Origin: Marchantia polymorpha subsp. ruderalis
Lineage: Eukaryota > Streptophyta > Marchantiopsida > Marchantiales > Marchantiaceae
Direction: 5' to 3'
Assembly: GCA_037833965.1 (NCBI GenBank)
Contig: AP031358.1
Span: 22,576,001-22,640,000, forward strand
Length of the DNA stretch: 64,000 bases
Shown here: positions 46,801 to 60,859 of the stretch, one piece after another
How positions within the stretch are numbered: the stretch's first letter is position 1
Layout: every line of letters begins with the position of its first letter
Notes under the pieces: model-generated
What the model was told of the DNA's origin: nothing
The model's input: only the letters and a program-made list of their open reading frames with translations
The model's database searches: none
Position numbers and translations under genes: made by a program

Positions 46801-47856
46801 ATCGTGACGTAAAGTTTACATCCATCTAAGTGAAAAAATTTTAAAAGAAAAGTCCATCAACCTTCATGGATAATGATTATACACCCGCAAAAGAAGATAA
46901 AGCTCAACTAAGCCATGAACCAGGAGAATCTTATATGTATACATATAATGAATGTGTTGGCATTATCTTTGTAACCATTGTAACGGTAATAGATAATAAT
47001 TTTTGTTTTATCAAGTACAAGACATGAAATGAAAGCTGGCACAGAGCTATATTATAGCGAATACATTTATTTCATATGCGCGTCCCTTCAAATACGACTA
47101 TTGGAAACGATTGGAGTATTTTGAGTGTGTTTTATTCTCAGAATGCTCCAACACATTTTGTCATGTCGGGTTTTTTTTTTTAGTCCTTAGTCTTAAAACA
47201 TTGCGTTTCTGCTTCGATGCTTCACTTGACATTTGCATATTTCTTTCTTTCAGACTTCATAGTCGACTCTTCAACAACAACAACGTAGGAAGCATGCTGA
47301 TACATTTTTCTTTTCTATGTTCCCCACCTTCGCGATCCAGCATCCGCATCATAGACTAGCATTTTATAAAAATTTATAGATTTTCAACCTCAATGCAGCT
47401 TAGTGGCCAAGTGTTCTCGTTCAGACGTGAAACAGATTTCATGAAATCAGGCAGACAGTGACTTGCTAGCTCTCGTCCAGACTCAACGAAAGAAACACCA
47501 TATTGCCAACATTGCGTTGCAAACGTCTAGAATTTTTTGAATAAGTACTACATTTGCAAGCCGGTTATTACATGAGCTAGAAATCGTTTCTGTCAGTCTA
47601 TTAAGTTCCATTCAAAGGTTCAACTTCGGAACTTGATCATGAAGGTAAAAGCACCTCAGACTGTAGTCAGTATAATCAGAGACTGACAGCTTACATTCAA
47701 TAGTGATATTTAATTTGACATGCACATGACGATCAGGTCGGCGTCATGCCGGCAGATCAATACTCCAGATATTTTCCAAGATCCTTTCATTACCGACATT
47801 TTGTTCAGAAAAAACTGCCCAGAGCTAATTTTGATCACATAGTAAGTACATGTAAG

Positions 47857-50835
47857 CTAATTTGTCTCAGCACCTTCTTGTCCAGCTGCAAGTGTTGATC
47901 TAGGTGTAGCAGATGGAACTGTGTTAACTTTGCTGTGATAGGTTTTTCCATCTTTTTCAATTGGCACATATATCGTCTGCATGTGAATATCACTTCCTGC
48001 AGCAACGCTCCCTTTCGTAGGTGCTTCTCCAATTCCTGGAGGACGAGGTGTTGCATTCCGATAGAAGGCATGCAGTAACAGTTGCGCTACTCCCGAAAGC
48101 ATTCCTAGGCCGTTAGGAATCTGCGGGTCCAAATTATAGGCTGATCATAATACGCCTGACAAAAGAAAATTTGATCAAATGAACAGATAGATGAGCTTCT
48201 GCCAAACCTGAAGCAAGAATTTTGTGGAAACAGTTGGGACTTGTTTACTTTGACTTACCATAATGAATATGTCTTTGGCCATAATCCCATAGCCTGTCCA
48301 CACGGTACTGTTGAGAAATACACAAACGGATAGAAGCAACGGCATAAACTCCACACTTCGTGTCTTTATCACCAGCCTCTGAGTTCACACCCATCCACCG
48401 TCAGAAATCATCATCATGAGGAACAATAAAATTGTAGGTAGGATCCATAATATAAGAATATTTGATCTGATAAAAAAAATTCGTGTCGCCCTGTATGACA
48501 GTGGAAATCGTGAGTTTGTAGGACAGAATTAGTGTGTTAGTTGTAGTATATGATGTTTATATCATCTTCAATTACGTTATGAAACATCTCCACCCCTCCA
48601 AATTCTCACATTACACATTGGTATTCATACTAGTTTTGCCCAGGGTTTAGTTCGAAATCTCGAATTGACTTACTTAGGTTAGTACGATAGGAAAATGAAG
48701 AAGTTCAGGTGCTAATTCCCAGAGGTCCGAAGCTTCCTTACCATGACAGAAAGAGGAGAAACATACATTGCTACAGCAACCACTACGCAAAGTGATCCGA
48801 CTTCCAGCTTTCGCGTTTTTCGAGGGATAACAGTGAGGGTAAGTGCTACAACAACTGCGAATGCTGCACAGCAAGCAGATAATAGTTTTGTCACCTTTTT
48901 CTGCACATTAACGCACACCTCACATAGTAAGTATTCGAATCCTGAAATTTACTAATTGAAAAGATTGCTACCTATAAGAGTTAATTATTTTTCCAGCTAC
49001 GCCTAATGACGGTGATGTTGAAGGTTGCAACTTTACAACTCCAGTACTAGTGAATGAAGATGTGATTATTTCCCTTGTTTAAGAGATGAGTGAGAAAACA
49101 ATACAACATAGCTTCTGGTAGAAACTGTATACCAAACCCTATCCAAAGATAACCTACGTCCAAAGGTCGCTGCTACACTTTGTGTCGTAATGTACACTTA
49201 GCGAATGTTCTGTAAAGAATGAAATAGTCCGATTTTTGGACGTAAAATAGTTTTCAATATATTTCGTTCGACATCAACCGCGTATACTTTGCTTCTCTTT
49301 AGATTGAACTAGAAAACTCCTGTCCGATGTTTCACATTGCTTACTGGCCGGTAAATTTGCAGTATGTCTTCCTTCTACAATCTACCAGTACGTAGGCTGT
49401 AGAATAATAGAATACTAACGAATGAAACAAATCAGTTCTGAATTATCACTAAGAACACATTGCGTCAGGTTGCATGTGGAATTTTAGGCTAGATAGCCGA
49501 ACTCTTTTATTGCTCTAGATTCCTTGGAATGTAGATTTCTTTTCCGAAGCCTCGTCTAGCTTAATAGAAGTGAAGTTAAGGTTTTCATGCGTTATTAGCA
49601 ATGTCAACATCAACAGACGTCAAAACACTGATTTTCAGACAGTTCATGCTGGACTAGTCCCTGAAAAGTCTTGTCACGACAAAACTGACTATATGAAGGA
49701 TCTCCCACATTTCTTTCCCATCATTGCGGTCTCAGACTTTCTAAGTATGTTCAAGAGAATCAATGAGAAAGTAATTATAAATATCTCGCTTAGAGTAAGG
49801 ACTGTTCTGCTTTCCTTAATCAATCATCAACAGAGTATAAAGGACGAAATTTCAATTTACCCGTTCCAGCTTGGGAGAGTAAACCAGGAAAAGGACGAGA
49901 TAGAAGATCTCGAAGGCGCAACCTGCAGTGTTAATAGTAAGCACTAACAAGGCGTTCTCCGAAACTAATGGCAATCCATACAAGACCCAGAGCAGGCAGT
50001 TCATGAGCGTGCAGACGTATGGAATCCCAGAAAAGTCTTGAGTAGACTTGTTTTTGTAGATGTTCCAAAACGTGGGCCTGCAGAAGTATTGAGACAATCA
50101 ATCACTTCGAAATGAAAAGTTTGTGAATGATGTTTGATGTATGATCTCTACAGACTACCAAACAGAACAGCACATACTCTGGGCAGCTCCATTGTTATTG
50201 AAGTGATGCTTCAGCAGAGTTCAAGGATTCTGACATAAACTTACAGAGGTGATGCAAAGAGAGCGACTGCAATCGCGTTCCCTGAAAATATTTGCAATGT
50301 GAAGCAAATTTCAGTACGCTATTCTTCCAGTTCAGTCCACTGTTTTTTGAAGATCCAGGACCGTGAAAACTACATTTGGATAGCGTTTACTAAGAAGATT
50401 TTACAAAATGACAAACAAGGGTGGAAGAACTCCTATCCTTTCAGGATGTAAATCCAAACTTTCTTATTTTTCCGACTATCGTGATATCCTAAGGCTAATG
50501 AAATCTGAAAAGTAGCTTCAATCTGATTCTACAAATACAAGCTTCCGTATTCCATTCTATCACTTAAGTTTCCGCTCGGGACTCTCAGACACTTGTATTC
50601 ACCTGGTTTATAAATATCTCACAGTGAAATGGATTCAATGACACATTTTCTTTGTCTATACCCTCGATACTTCTGACTGGAAACTTGCAGACTAGAGATA
50701 TTGAATTTTATGTGAATCCTAGTTTTTCTGGACAATGTGAGGCAAGAATCTTCTGAAGAGCAGCTTTCTATCATCTTTTATAGTAGCTTGATATGAAAAC
50801 TTACCAATTATACCCAGGATCAGCTTGTAATCCAT
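47857..50835 (-). CDS. SWEET: SWEET-family bidirectional sugar transporter
   Basis: SWEETs are seven-helix membrane carriers that let sucrose or hexoses move down their gradient across the plasma membrane or tonoplast. Minus-strand exons are 50805-50835, 50245-50281, 49861-50077, 48742-48900, 48259-48378 and 47857-48120, matching the usual six-exon plant SWEET layout, and join to 275 residues with GT-AG introns. The first MtN3/saliva domain covers about residues 5-95 with PTFWNIYKNKSTQDFSG and GIPYV. The second covers about 96-208 with MYVSPLSVM, RSVEFMP and IPNGLG. The four conserved prolines (22, 42, 144, 161) are all present, as are Asn49 and Asn191 near the substrate site. A hydrophilic tail of about 67 residues follows helix seven. 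The start Met is the only one giving the short first exon MDYKLILGIIG that leads into helix one. Substrate preference cannot be read from sequence alone. Confidence 0.96.
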
Positions 50836-51765
50836 TGCTTACAGATTGCTGCCACCAACACAGGACTGACTAGTTATCAGGTCAGATGATCAGATTCTGC
50901 TTGACAAGTTGAGTTCAGGAGCGCTCTCGTTGGGCAAACAGAAAACGTCTTCAGGTTTTGCCAGTACTGTCAACCAATGAACATTCTCAAATTTAACTAC
51001 CACCCTACTCTGTTTACAAATTATAAAACATATATCTAAACCTATCTGTAGGGTCTCAAACTTCCGAAATGCTCACAGGCCTGAATGTTGAGTTTTCTCA
51101 GATTTTGTTAGCGAAAGACTGCACTTCACCAGGCTTGATTTGCAGAATCGATCAGTATGCTATGGCACTCCCTAGAACTTTCACCTATTTTATAGGTTCC
51201 AGAATCTTGAAAAAAATTACTCACAGTTTCAGAAGTATGTTGGAATCACAAGATTTGACATGGTACTTTTGGTGGCTAGAGTCGGGCCCAGCTTTTGCTC
51301 TGCAGCTATTGGAGAGCAAGATGAAGAGGCAAATGATTCGATCATGACGAATATACGTATACGGCATGATCTTTTGGAAAGCCAGAAATATTGGTTGTTG
51401 TCTCCTGTCGGCTTCCTGTAGGTACTGTCCTCTCTGTTTCTTCGAGATGACAACTTAGTAGAATGATAGGCCCTTGTGAATGTGTTCCAAACCCGATGAG
51501 TGAAAGCAGGAAATCAAAGCTGTGTCAGCTATCAGTTTCCTTTTCTAGAAAATGTTTATAGACTCATTGACATGAGAGCTGGATGCCTAAGACCTCAGGA
51601 TCTCATGTTGTCGAATAGCGACTTCGCTCTTCGAGACTTCTCATTACGATGACTACGAAAGAAACTGTTTGAGATCGTACAACAGCTTGAAAGAGAATTG
51701 GTTCCAAGTTTAAAGCTTTTGTACGATTGCATACAACCTCTTGAGAAGAAGTTCATAGCTCGTGT

Positions 51766-51800
<35 letters not shown>

Positions 51801-51808
51801 GAGGAGAG
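51766..51808. repeat. (GA)n-rich microsatellite
   Basis: About 43 bases of GA repeat with a few GAG interruptions. Confidence 0.9.
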
Positions 51809-53196
51809 ATATCGGGAGAGTGAAAAGGGTACGAAGGTACTTCAACCGATAATTGAGCTGATCAGTTGGAAATGAGCATTGTGGTGATTACCAAATGTTG
51901 TAACAATGGTTTTTTAAGGGATGTATACATTACAATATGCTATAAAAATCTATTATGGAACTCATAACTTGTGTCATGGGAGAGACATAATAGATCTGCA
52001 GACCAGACAGTCAGTCCTCTAAAATCTAATTATAACTCTATTAGCAATGTGCTTAGTATACTAATTTCGTTTCAAGAAACTTTATGAGTATCTAAAACCT
52101 GATTATATCAAACATGCTCTGTTAAAATGCCCACCTACTGCACACTTGAGACTTAGATTTTCGAAGTTTATCATCTTTTTTTCAAGTAACGTGACTTGAT
52201 ACTTCCAACATTCGGTACGTTCAGAAAAATTACCTTCTTTTACTAAAATATGCTTATTACAAATACATGTTAGTTCTTTAGAAACTTCCTGTCAAACAGT
52301 TGTTGTCCTCCGGAATTTGAGAACTAAAATATCCTATGATAAATGTTTTAATTTTTCTTATGAAGTGCCTTCAACGTGCTAACGAGTTTTTAACAGATAA
52401 TAATCAGATCTCAGGATCCTTGTTTGGTTCAAGTATAACTTGAATGCATGCTTATCAACATACGTGATACCATCAATGCCAGATTCCAAATTTTTTCATT
52501 CATAACACACTATTTATCCATTGTGACCAGAAATTAACTGTAGTTCCTTGTGACGTCGATGGTAGCACACCGATATCATCGTTCCAGAGGGCTGGTTTTG
52601 AGAATGTTCTAAGGTGCTGCATCGCGGCTCTCTCATCTGTTATAATTCACGAGTCTCGCATCTTTTCCAAAAGGTAGACTCTGTCCCGATGCTTGATAAA
52701 TTTATGCTTAATTAAGGAACTGTTAACAGCTCTTGAGAACAGGCGAGAGTAGGTTATATTTACAGGTCACGTGTTAGTTCAGGTTAAGAGTTTCTAGTGG
52801 AAACGAAAGTGTCTGCATAGGATTGTACATATAGTTAGACGCAGTTGTGTGGATCTACTGAAATCAGCATTGCCAGTCATATCAGCCGATGTATTTTGCT
52901 CAATTAGTCATGGAGACATTCATCACGAACATATGAGGAATCATTCTGAGTGGTGTCAGAAAGACAGACATAGGCTGGAGAATTTGAACAGTTTCTTATT
53001 GTCCTCCAGAAAAAAATCCACAAGAAAGTAGACAAATTCATAGCTAAAGTTCGGGGCCGGGAGTACAGTAGTTTCTTGAGTAGACTTCCATAACACGAAG
53101 TGTAAGTAGCAAAGTACAAGATGATGCTTCCATTCGACTTCTTATGAGAAACCAATCGAACTCTAGATTGAACGATAAATCTTCTGGCTCCAGAAA

Positions 53197-53217
53197 GCAC
53201 TGCTTTCAAAGCAGTGC
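53197..53217. repeat. Perfect palindrome, 10 bp arms
   Basis: GCACTGCTTT, a single C, then the exact complement AAAGCAGTGC. First of three palindromes within 331 bp. Confidence 0.92.
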
Positions 53218-53336
53218 ATAGACATGTCACCTAAAAGTTTTGTACAGACAAGAGCCGACAACCTTACTGTGACGGGAGATGTATTTATGAACGAGAGGGT
53301 GCGGTCGAAGATGAATCCCTGATGCTTATCTACGAG

Positions 53337-53362
53337 CTAGTACCACCTGGAGGTGGTACTAG
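53337..53362. repeat. Perfect palindrome, 12 bp arms
   Basis: CTAGTACCACCT, two G, then the exact complement AGGTGGTACTAG. Second of the cluster. Confidence 0.92.
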
Positions 53363-53498
53363 ATGGTAGGCAAGCATGTAGAGCATGGGTCTCATTGCTC
53401 ATTGCATTTTGTATTCATCCTTGGCTTAGTAGATGTTTTCTATGTTTCTCAGCAGAGAGGAAACTCTTACGAGCACTGATAACCCTGGCATTACCTCC

Positions 53499-53527
53499 TA
53501 GTGGAAGCCACCCTGTGGCTTCCACTA
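53499..53527. repeat. Perfect palindrome, 13 bp arms
   Basis: TAGTGGAAGCCAC, the spacer CCT, then the exact complement. Third of the cluster. Confidence 0.92.
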
Positions 53528-56500
53528 CAGGGTTCTGATTGTGTCATGTTTGAGAGTCTTACTTTCACAGTGTTTCCAGCCTATATTTGACCACGGGTCT
53601 CGATGGTTTCAAAGTACTATGCTGACAAGCAAGCTAGTATGGCCCCGTCACCAGCCAATGATACATGACAAAGTTAATTTGATTTCTATTCCTCCGCACA
53701 TCCGTTACTAATGTGTAATATCAGGTGAATGGAGTATCAACTTTGGCATCTCCATCATCATACACACTTCATATATATCACCTGAGCCTGCTGTGACTGA
53801 CCTCATGTTTCAGGTATGTTTGATGACGTATCTCGTCAGTTTCATAACTGCCAACATGTACTTGTAGAACTTTTGGATATATTTATGGTATATCTTAAGC
53901 GAGATTCAGAAGGTATCATACTACATAACAAGCATATCTTTCATGCTTGTCTAAAATATGAGAAAGTTGTTCGAGGAACAACAGTAACGCTTACTTTCTT
54001 TCTCAATACTGGTATGCTTTCAGATCATCTATCGAGATCAATACCATCAGTTACGAGAGCTGAATTCATAAAGCGTGAACTTTTTGTGCTCGTGTATACA
54101 TCAAATTCACCGCCTGTTCAAATCTGTTTCCCCGTGGTAAACTTTTCGTATCGAATAGTATTTAACCTTCATTAGACATGACTTAGTCTAATCAGCTATT
54201 ATATGTCCATCACATTGGCCTTTTGTCTTTCGACCGTGCAACATATATGCTAGTACTGGACTCGTGATAATGGTACTTTCCTCAATCTTTAACCCCATCA
54301 TCCTAATCTGGCCCCGATTTTCAGGCATCATTTATTTACGAAAGGACGATGGAGAAAAGAGGGAAGGAGAAGGGATTTTTTCCTCGTCCGAAAGTCTTGA
54401 CAGATTACACACTTATCTCTACACAGAATATGCACAGATTCCACTTTCTTGACAAGTACGTCTTCATGATCATAACACTTATCTTCTCAAATCCTTGATC
54501 AGCACATAATCTTGAATCGCTTGTAATCACAAATCTAACGCACCGAAGTATTAGTTAGCCACTTTCTAACGCACTCTTAACGGATATCCACGTGCGAGGA
54601 GATTCGCCAATTCGGCTTGTCTACTCCAGGACCTCTTAGGTGAAGTTCATTTGTTAGAGGAGACAGGTTCAGTGATGTTCCTTTATAATTTTCGTCCTTT
54701 CTACTCTTGTTACCTCGGCATTATCACAATTTTTTCCCTGGTAGAAGCAAATGGAGAAGTCTATAATTGATGCAATAATGATGAGCCAAACACGCCGACT
54801 TGGCAAAAATTTTTACATATGAATTGTTCTTAATAAGAATTCCTAAAATGAGCGTAAAACTTGTCCATTCGTGCTTGCTTAAGAACTTCAGATGATATCT
54901 TCTGAGTTTAGTTCCTCAGTACACATTGATGAGTACTTTTTATTGTTGTTATTGCTGTTGACCGTTATCTAACGAAGGAAAAATGTGCTTCAGATATTGT
55001 GTCTTAGAATAGGATCTGTCCTTCGAACATATGGAACAAAATAAATGTGATCTCCTGAAAGTGTGCAGAATATGAATACTAGATTTCCCTGGTTATGTTC
55101 ATACTAAAATAAGTCCTAAGGATGAAAATAGAGCTGAGCTTGGAGCATCAGTTACAGGTCTTGAAGCAGGGTGAAGATTTTGTGAATGTGGCGACTGCAA
55201 ACTTTGGCTCAAAAGCAGAAAGTGGTAAAGGTTCTCCACCTGACCGAACGAAGTCCGTAGTAGTTGTATGCACATGGCAAAAGACGAATGATCACTGACG
55301 TAACTAACAACAAAGAGAAAGGTGGAGGATCTAATGGCTGGTGGCCATTGGCCACCATCGGATCTCAATCTCGCCACAGCCTCGGCCCATCCGCGAGGTT
55401 CTTCCAATCTTGTTAGTTGGTAGATACACAGCCCAGCAGCAGCAGCCGCCGCCGCTCGTGCTTGCCTTCCACTCGCCTTGACTTCCATTCCATCCACTCA
55501 TCTCCTTGGCTCTCCAATCCAATCAACTAGTCACGTTTCGTCCTAGTTGATAATGCTGAGAGATAGTGACAATGTACGTAAATATTTTCTGGTACGTAAA
55601 ATTTGATCAGGAACGGTTAAGGTAAATCTATCATGAACGGTTCTCTGTTAGAACTAAAGAGGAAAATGTATAGCAATTGGTGAAGGAAGTGCAACGAAGG
55701 GAGGAATGGCGGGCGGGGAAAATCTGATAGTTTGTTTTAAGGGCAGGGAAGGGGGGTAGTTGTAGGGACTGTTGCATGGACTGCGAGAGGAATCCCGCCC
55801 CCTCCTACCGGCCACCACCATCAACTCGTGGACTTTGTGCAATGGCTCCGATTGAGATCGACATGGGAGAGATCCGGATGCTGATGGTGGTGGTTGTTCT
55901 TGTTGTTGTGATTGGCTACCCTTGTACCTCAATCCGATCGAGCCACTGTGATTTTATCATCGTAATTGAGCTCAGATGTAAACACTCAAGCACAAAATCT
56001 GCTTGTACTCGACTTCTGTCATACCTTTGACCAAATTTGCTGTATCTACATTGCATGTTATGTTCTTTCAATTGGTTTGGTAGGTTTGGACATACGAATG
56101 CATCCATTCCTCTCCCGCATCTGCAGTCCAGTAGCTGCAAAACTTTTCTTAAGATTCATAGAGGAATCACTTACAGCCACAGCCGCCGTGCCGTTAATTG
56201 ACATGAATGGAAACGTTGAGATGCTGAGATGTTGAAGGATTGAAGGATTGAAGGATCAGGGCACTGAGGAGACAAAGGGCCATTGAGTTTCCATCCATTG
56301 CGTCCGCTGAGCTGTTCAACTTTCTCACGTGCGAAACAAGAATGGATTTCTTCTAACTGGAGACCTTATTTCCGACGCAGTACTCCCTATGCTCGTAGAA
56401 TAACCTAAGAAATACGGTGCAGAAACGATGATTTAGCTAGGAAAGTTCCGATGTTCTATTGTATTGAGATAGATAGTCCACTTGCTCCAGTTATCACATA

Positions 56501-56780
56501 ATTGTTGTCAAGAAATTTCTAAATACGCGACTTGACTCCCAATACGTAATGGATCCATAGTCAGGCATCCCATGACTGGATACGACGTTGTCGGTAAGTG
56601 AGGAGCACCTTCTCCCTCCATGCCGTGACTAACTCTGGCTGACGATTCTCTCACATCTACCACCATCGAGGACCACCAGCAGCAATAGCACTGCCTGCAC
56701 GGAACTCAGTTACAGCAGTTCGTAAGTGATGTTTACGACTGCGATATGGTGATGATGAAAACACAAGAACAGGAATAAAT

Positions 56781-56805
56781 AGAGAGAGAGAGAGAGAGAG
56801 AGAGA
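56781..56805. repeat. (GA)n microsatellite
   Basis: About 25 bases of uninterrupted GA repeat. Confidence 0.95.
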
Positions 56806-58487
56806 TTTCTTTTTAGGTACCGTTCATGTCTAGAGTGGTGACGGAGCAATGGATACACGTACTGGGTATCACAAAATCCAGTGATAAGTGTCAATCAAAG
56901 AGACTGAAAGTTGAATGTTATAAAAGATTTCATTTACAGAGAGGGAGAAAGTGAGAGAACGGCCATTTCCATCTACGATATCATTGAGAACAAAAAGGTG
57001 AGGTTTTAACATCCTAGAGCCGGGTAGTACTCGTCGTCATGCCATCCGTCATGTATTTGACTCACTGCAGATCAGTTTCAAAGTGTGTACAACTTTGGCA
57101 TGATGAACAATAATACGTGAGAATGTACTAGAGCCTGATCAAGGGGAAGAAATTCTTCAATGTTATCATGATTTTCAGCTTCAGCAAAAGGATCCTCTGT
57201 TGTCTTGTATATGGTTTAAAATATGTGATCAATTAACGTTTTCATCCATTATCGTAGAGTAACACATGCATGAGAATATTGAGGTATAATGTTGATTTTA
57301 GGATTATCAATTTTAAATATTTATGACTTAGTTTAGTTACTTAGTCTTTGCTTGGAAAAATATAAGTAGTGACTGCCAGAAATTATGGGTAAGGATAATT
57401 ATTTTGTCTTTTGATGGGTGAGAATCATATTTTTAATATTTCTAATATGTCAAATAACATATAATTATATTTTTAATATGTATATAATTAATTCTTAAAG
57501 CATATATTTTACTAAACCAAACATTTTTTTGAAAAAAAAAATTTAATTATGATGAAATTTTGTATAAGAAAATTTAAATTTATAAAAAAAATTATTATTT
57601 TATTTTATAAAAGATTTGGTGAAAGTAAAAATTTATACATAAATAAAAATATGAATGTATTTTCTATTCAAGTTGAATCAACTGCGATAAGAGATAAAAT
57701 GTTGTTGAAAAAAACCTTTGATTACCTATTATAGACTTATTACTTATTTCTCAACTCATTGAGGTTGTAATGCAACCAAATACTAAACAAAAGTAAGAGT
57801 AAGAGAAAAAGTTAACTAATTTTAACATAAAAGGTAGTAGTAAAAACTCACCGAATTATTATGTATTTGAAATGTATTTATTTGGTATTAATTTAATTCT
57901 ACATGTTGGATTTATATATATAAATGTAGTCCATGATTATAATAGACGCGGCGTGTGTGACCTTGGAAGTCCTATATAAAAACTCATCATATATTTGGTT
58001 TAATGCAAAATAAAATTGCCACTGAAATTATGTAACATCATCAGAATCTATGGAATTGAGAAAGAATCAAAAAAAAAATTTAATTTTTTAATTATAATTC
58101 AATGTATTCAAATAAATAAAAATTTATTTGAAATATATAGTAAAAAAAATTTGAATTTTTTTAAAAAAATTTTATTTAAATAAAAAAAATTTTACACTAA
58201 AATGAAATATTAAAAAAATTAAAATTTTAGTTAAAAGAATTATTAATATTAATAAAAATAAATAAATAAAATTATTCAAAAAAACATTTTTTTTCTAAAT
58301 GACATGTTTTGGAAATAAATCAAATTTTTAAAAATTTAATGATGAATTTTGCATTAAATTTTTTTAAATAATATCAATAGTCTTATTCTGATGATCAAAA
58401 TCACATGTTGGAAGTTTTCTTGCAAGTGATTTCTTCAAGATTTTTACTTCATATAAATGAATATTTTGCATGGAGCTCTATTTTTCT

Positions 58488-58522
58488 ATCACAAAATTCT
58501 TACAATGTAAGAATTTTGTGAT
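58488..58522. repeat. Perfect inverted repeat, 16 bp arms, 3 bp loop
   Basis: ATCACAAAATTCTTAC, the loop AAT, then the exact complement. The longest perfect hairpin in the window, lying within the AT-rich block. Confidence 0.92.
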
Positions 58523-59355
58523 TCTAATCTTGTGATACTAAATTTATTCTAAAATATTTGCTATGATGACTTTTTTTAAGGTTTATCCTATGTTGTGCAT
58601 CCAGAAAATTAATAAACCAGACAAAAATTTTACATAATATGTTTTACTATCTATACATGGTAAGTCTAGCAATAATGAATCTCATATTCTATTCATCAGT
58701 GTATTCATGCCATCGATACCTGTGCACATCAAATCAAAATTTCTTGAAATCAAAGACAATTTTTTAAAAAGATTCAAAATTTATTTTAAAACTTATCAAG
58801 TACATCAAAAATTTATCCCAAAAATCAATGAAAAGAAAAAAAAATGAAATTAATATGATATGGCCTAAAATAAGAGAACACAGAATAATATTACAAAATT
58901 TTGAATTAATTTAAATCTGATAAAAATTCAAAGCATTTATGTAAAAGTTGAAAAATTCTAGTCAACACAATAAAAAAATTTCTGCAATAGAGTCAAATTT
59001 TTTAGAAATATAAGACAAATTTTTAAAACTAAAGACTATATTAATTGGATTATGATCTAAATTTCTTCAATTCAAATATTTTTCAATATGAAATTTCCAA
59101 TTAATAATCTAAAATCAATATTCCTTTTTTTTCATCTTTGATGTATAAATACATTATTCTAATATTAAAATAATAAAATTCTTTTATTTTTATTTTCAAA
59201 TTTTCCAAATTAAATAAGAAATTGCTTTAAAATAAATAAATGAATCAATGAAATAAATTCAAAAGTAATAAAAGTATGTTATATTTTATCATCACATCAT
59301 AATTTATTAGTAAATATCAAATTTTTTTCAAACAATCTTTACATTTACAAAAAAA

Positions 59356-59586
59356 TGTATACTCAAAACACACAAAAGAGACAGTAAACACTTGACACAA
59401 TATATAATGTGGTTCACCCCTTTGAAATGGTTATGTCCACCAAGAACACGCTTCCTTTTATTTCAAGTTTCTCACAGAAGACTTACTGCATGTTCATGTT
59501 TAGGCAACAATCTTAGTCGAGGCGACCGTTTCAGCTAAATATAGCTAGGGCTTGAAGTTAGTCATTAACTAGCGTTAACCTCAACA
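59356..59586 (-). repeat. 3' LTR of the Copia-type element
   Basis: Begins TGTATACTCAAAACACAC and ends CCTCAACA on the plus strand. It lies next to the polypurine tract, hence the 3' LTR in element orientation. Confidence 0.8.
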
Positions 59587-60859
59587 ATCTCCCCCTAAAC
59601 TCATGTTAAGAAAATAGTAACCTCTGTAACCTACATTATTAATCCGCGAAAAGTTCTAGACAGAAATCTAACGCAATGTATTCTCTTTACATGAGAGTTA
59701 ACTATAACTAAGCCGTAGCTATAACAGTATAGAGTAATAACGTAAAGAGTTAACTAACAATCTGCTAGCATAGAGGGAACATAAACCTCGTAACTTATAC
59801 AACTACTCTGCGGGAGATTCTCTAATTCTATAATTCTCGCCCGTCAATCGCAGTTATCCAGCCTACTACAGTTCGGCCGATCAACTGTGATTGGTCCGCC
59901 TACCACGAGTACTCCACCGACTGCAGTTCGCAAGATCAATCACTTTTGTTTTGCCTACCATGGTTATTCCGCCTATTGCGGTTGACCGCCTACCACGATT
60001 GGAGAGGAATGGTGACCACCGCTGTAAATGCACTCGGCCCCGTAGTTAGTCTCGCCTTGCTCTCGCCACTTGGCGCTTGGCCCACAACTTACATATTGTT
60101 TGATCTAGTTGCCAACTAGATGTCGTGCGTCGCACCAATCATCCGTCCCAATGCCACACCGATCGCGTCGCAGTCGTCTCAGCGTGGACAGATAGACGAT
60201 CACGCCGCACCGTACGCAATTGCGTTGCGGCATCGTGGGGTTGATCGTCCACACCTCGCACTTGATTCAATGGCCTCGATCGCGTCTTGCACTTCCTCTC
60301 GCCACTTGCTTGCGCTTTGAATGCATGAAGTTTTGAGCCGAAGACTTCCAAGTAACGATCGATGTTCAACCTGAATTCTTTGTTAGAAAAAACATCAACT
60401 TTGTAATTTCGTGAGCATGGAAAAGGAAAATTGACCATTTGTTCACGTTATCTGAATTATGTCTGCAGATCTTGCCATGAGCTCATAGATTCTCACATCA
60501 GGAATTTAGAACTTGCATTCACATTGAAAGCCTCAAGCATCCGTCACCTTGACTACCACATCCTAGAGTGAATTCGTCATTCAAGGACAAACTTACTTCT
60601 AAGAACGAAGCCACCCACACAGTGCTATTGTTCAGAGCGAGACTATTATCAACTAGTGTCCGACAATGTTTGATGCCACTGTCACATCCTATTCTCACAA
60701 TCTTCTTAGTCTCCGGGTAGTGTCTTGTCTCTCGCAAATTCTGAATTGAATTCCAAAGTAAAGTCTATTCGTTGAGTACGGAAGTCAAGGAACATGATCT
60801 GGATTTCTTAAGAACGAAGGATCTAACGCTCGCTCGATGCCAACGGCATAAACTCAGAT

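Larger units (their letters stand above)
41615..47856. other. Mostly anonymous intergenic stretch
   Basis: Apart from the open frame at 42774-43454 and the hairpin at 43832-43871, no gene or RNA is recognised. A (GA)n run lies at 42045-42063. The part just below 47857 should hold the SWEET 3' untranslated region. Confidence 0.45.
50836..59355. other. SWEET upstream region and long gene-poor stretch
   Basis: No gene recognised. A 119-codon frame at 53816-54175 (plus) and a 132-codon frame at 55099-55497 (minus) have no identifiable product. The latter lies in a GC-richer patch with a GCC/GCA triplet run, so may be compositional. (GA)n runs are at about 51766-51808 and 56781-56805. From 57.3 kb the DNA is extremely AT-rich. 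Confidence 0.5.

Noticed and set aside
49570-49947. A 125-codon plus-strand frame
   Set aside because: It overlaps intron 3 and exon 3 of the SWEET gene in antisense and has no protein-like features.
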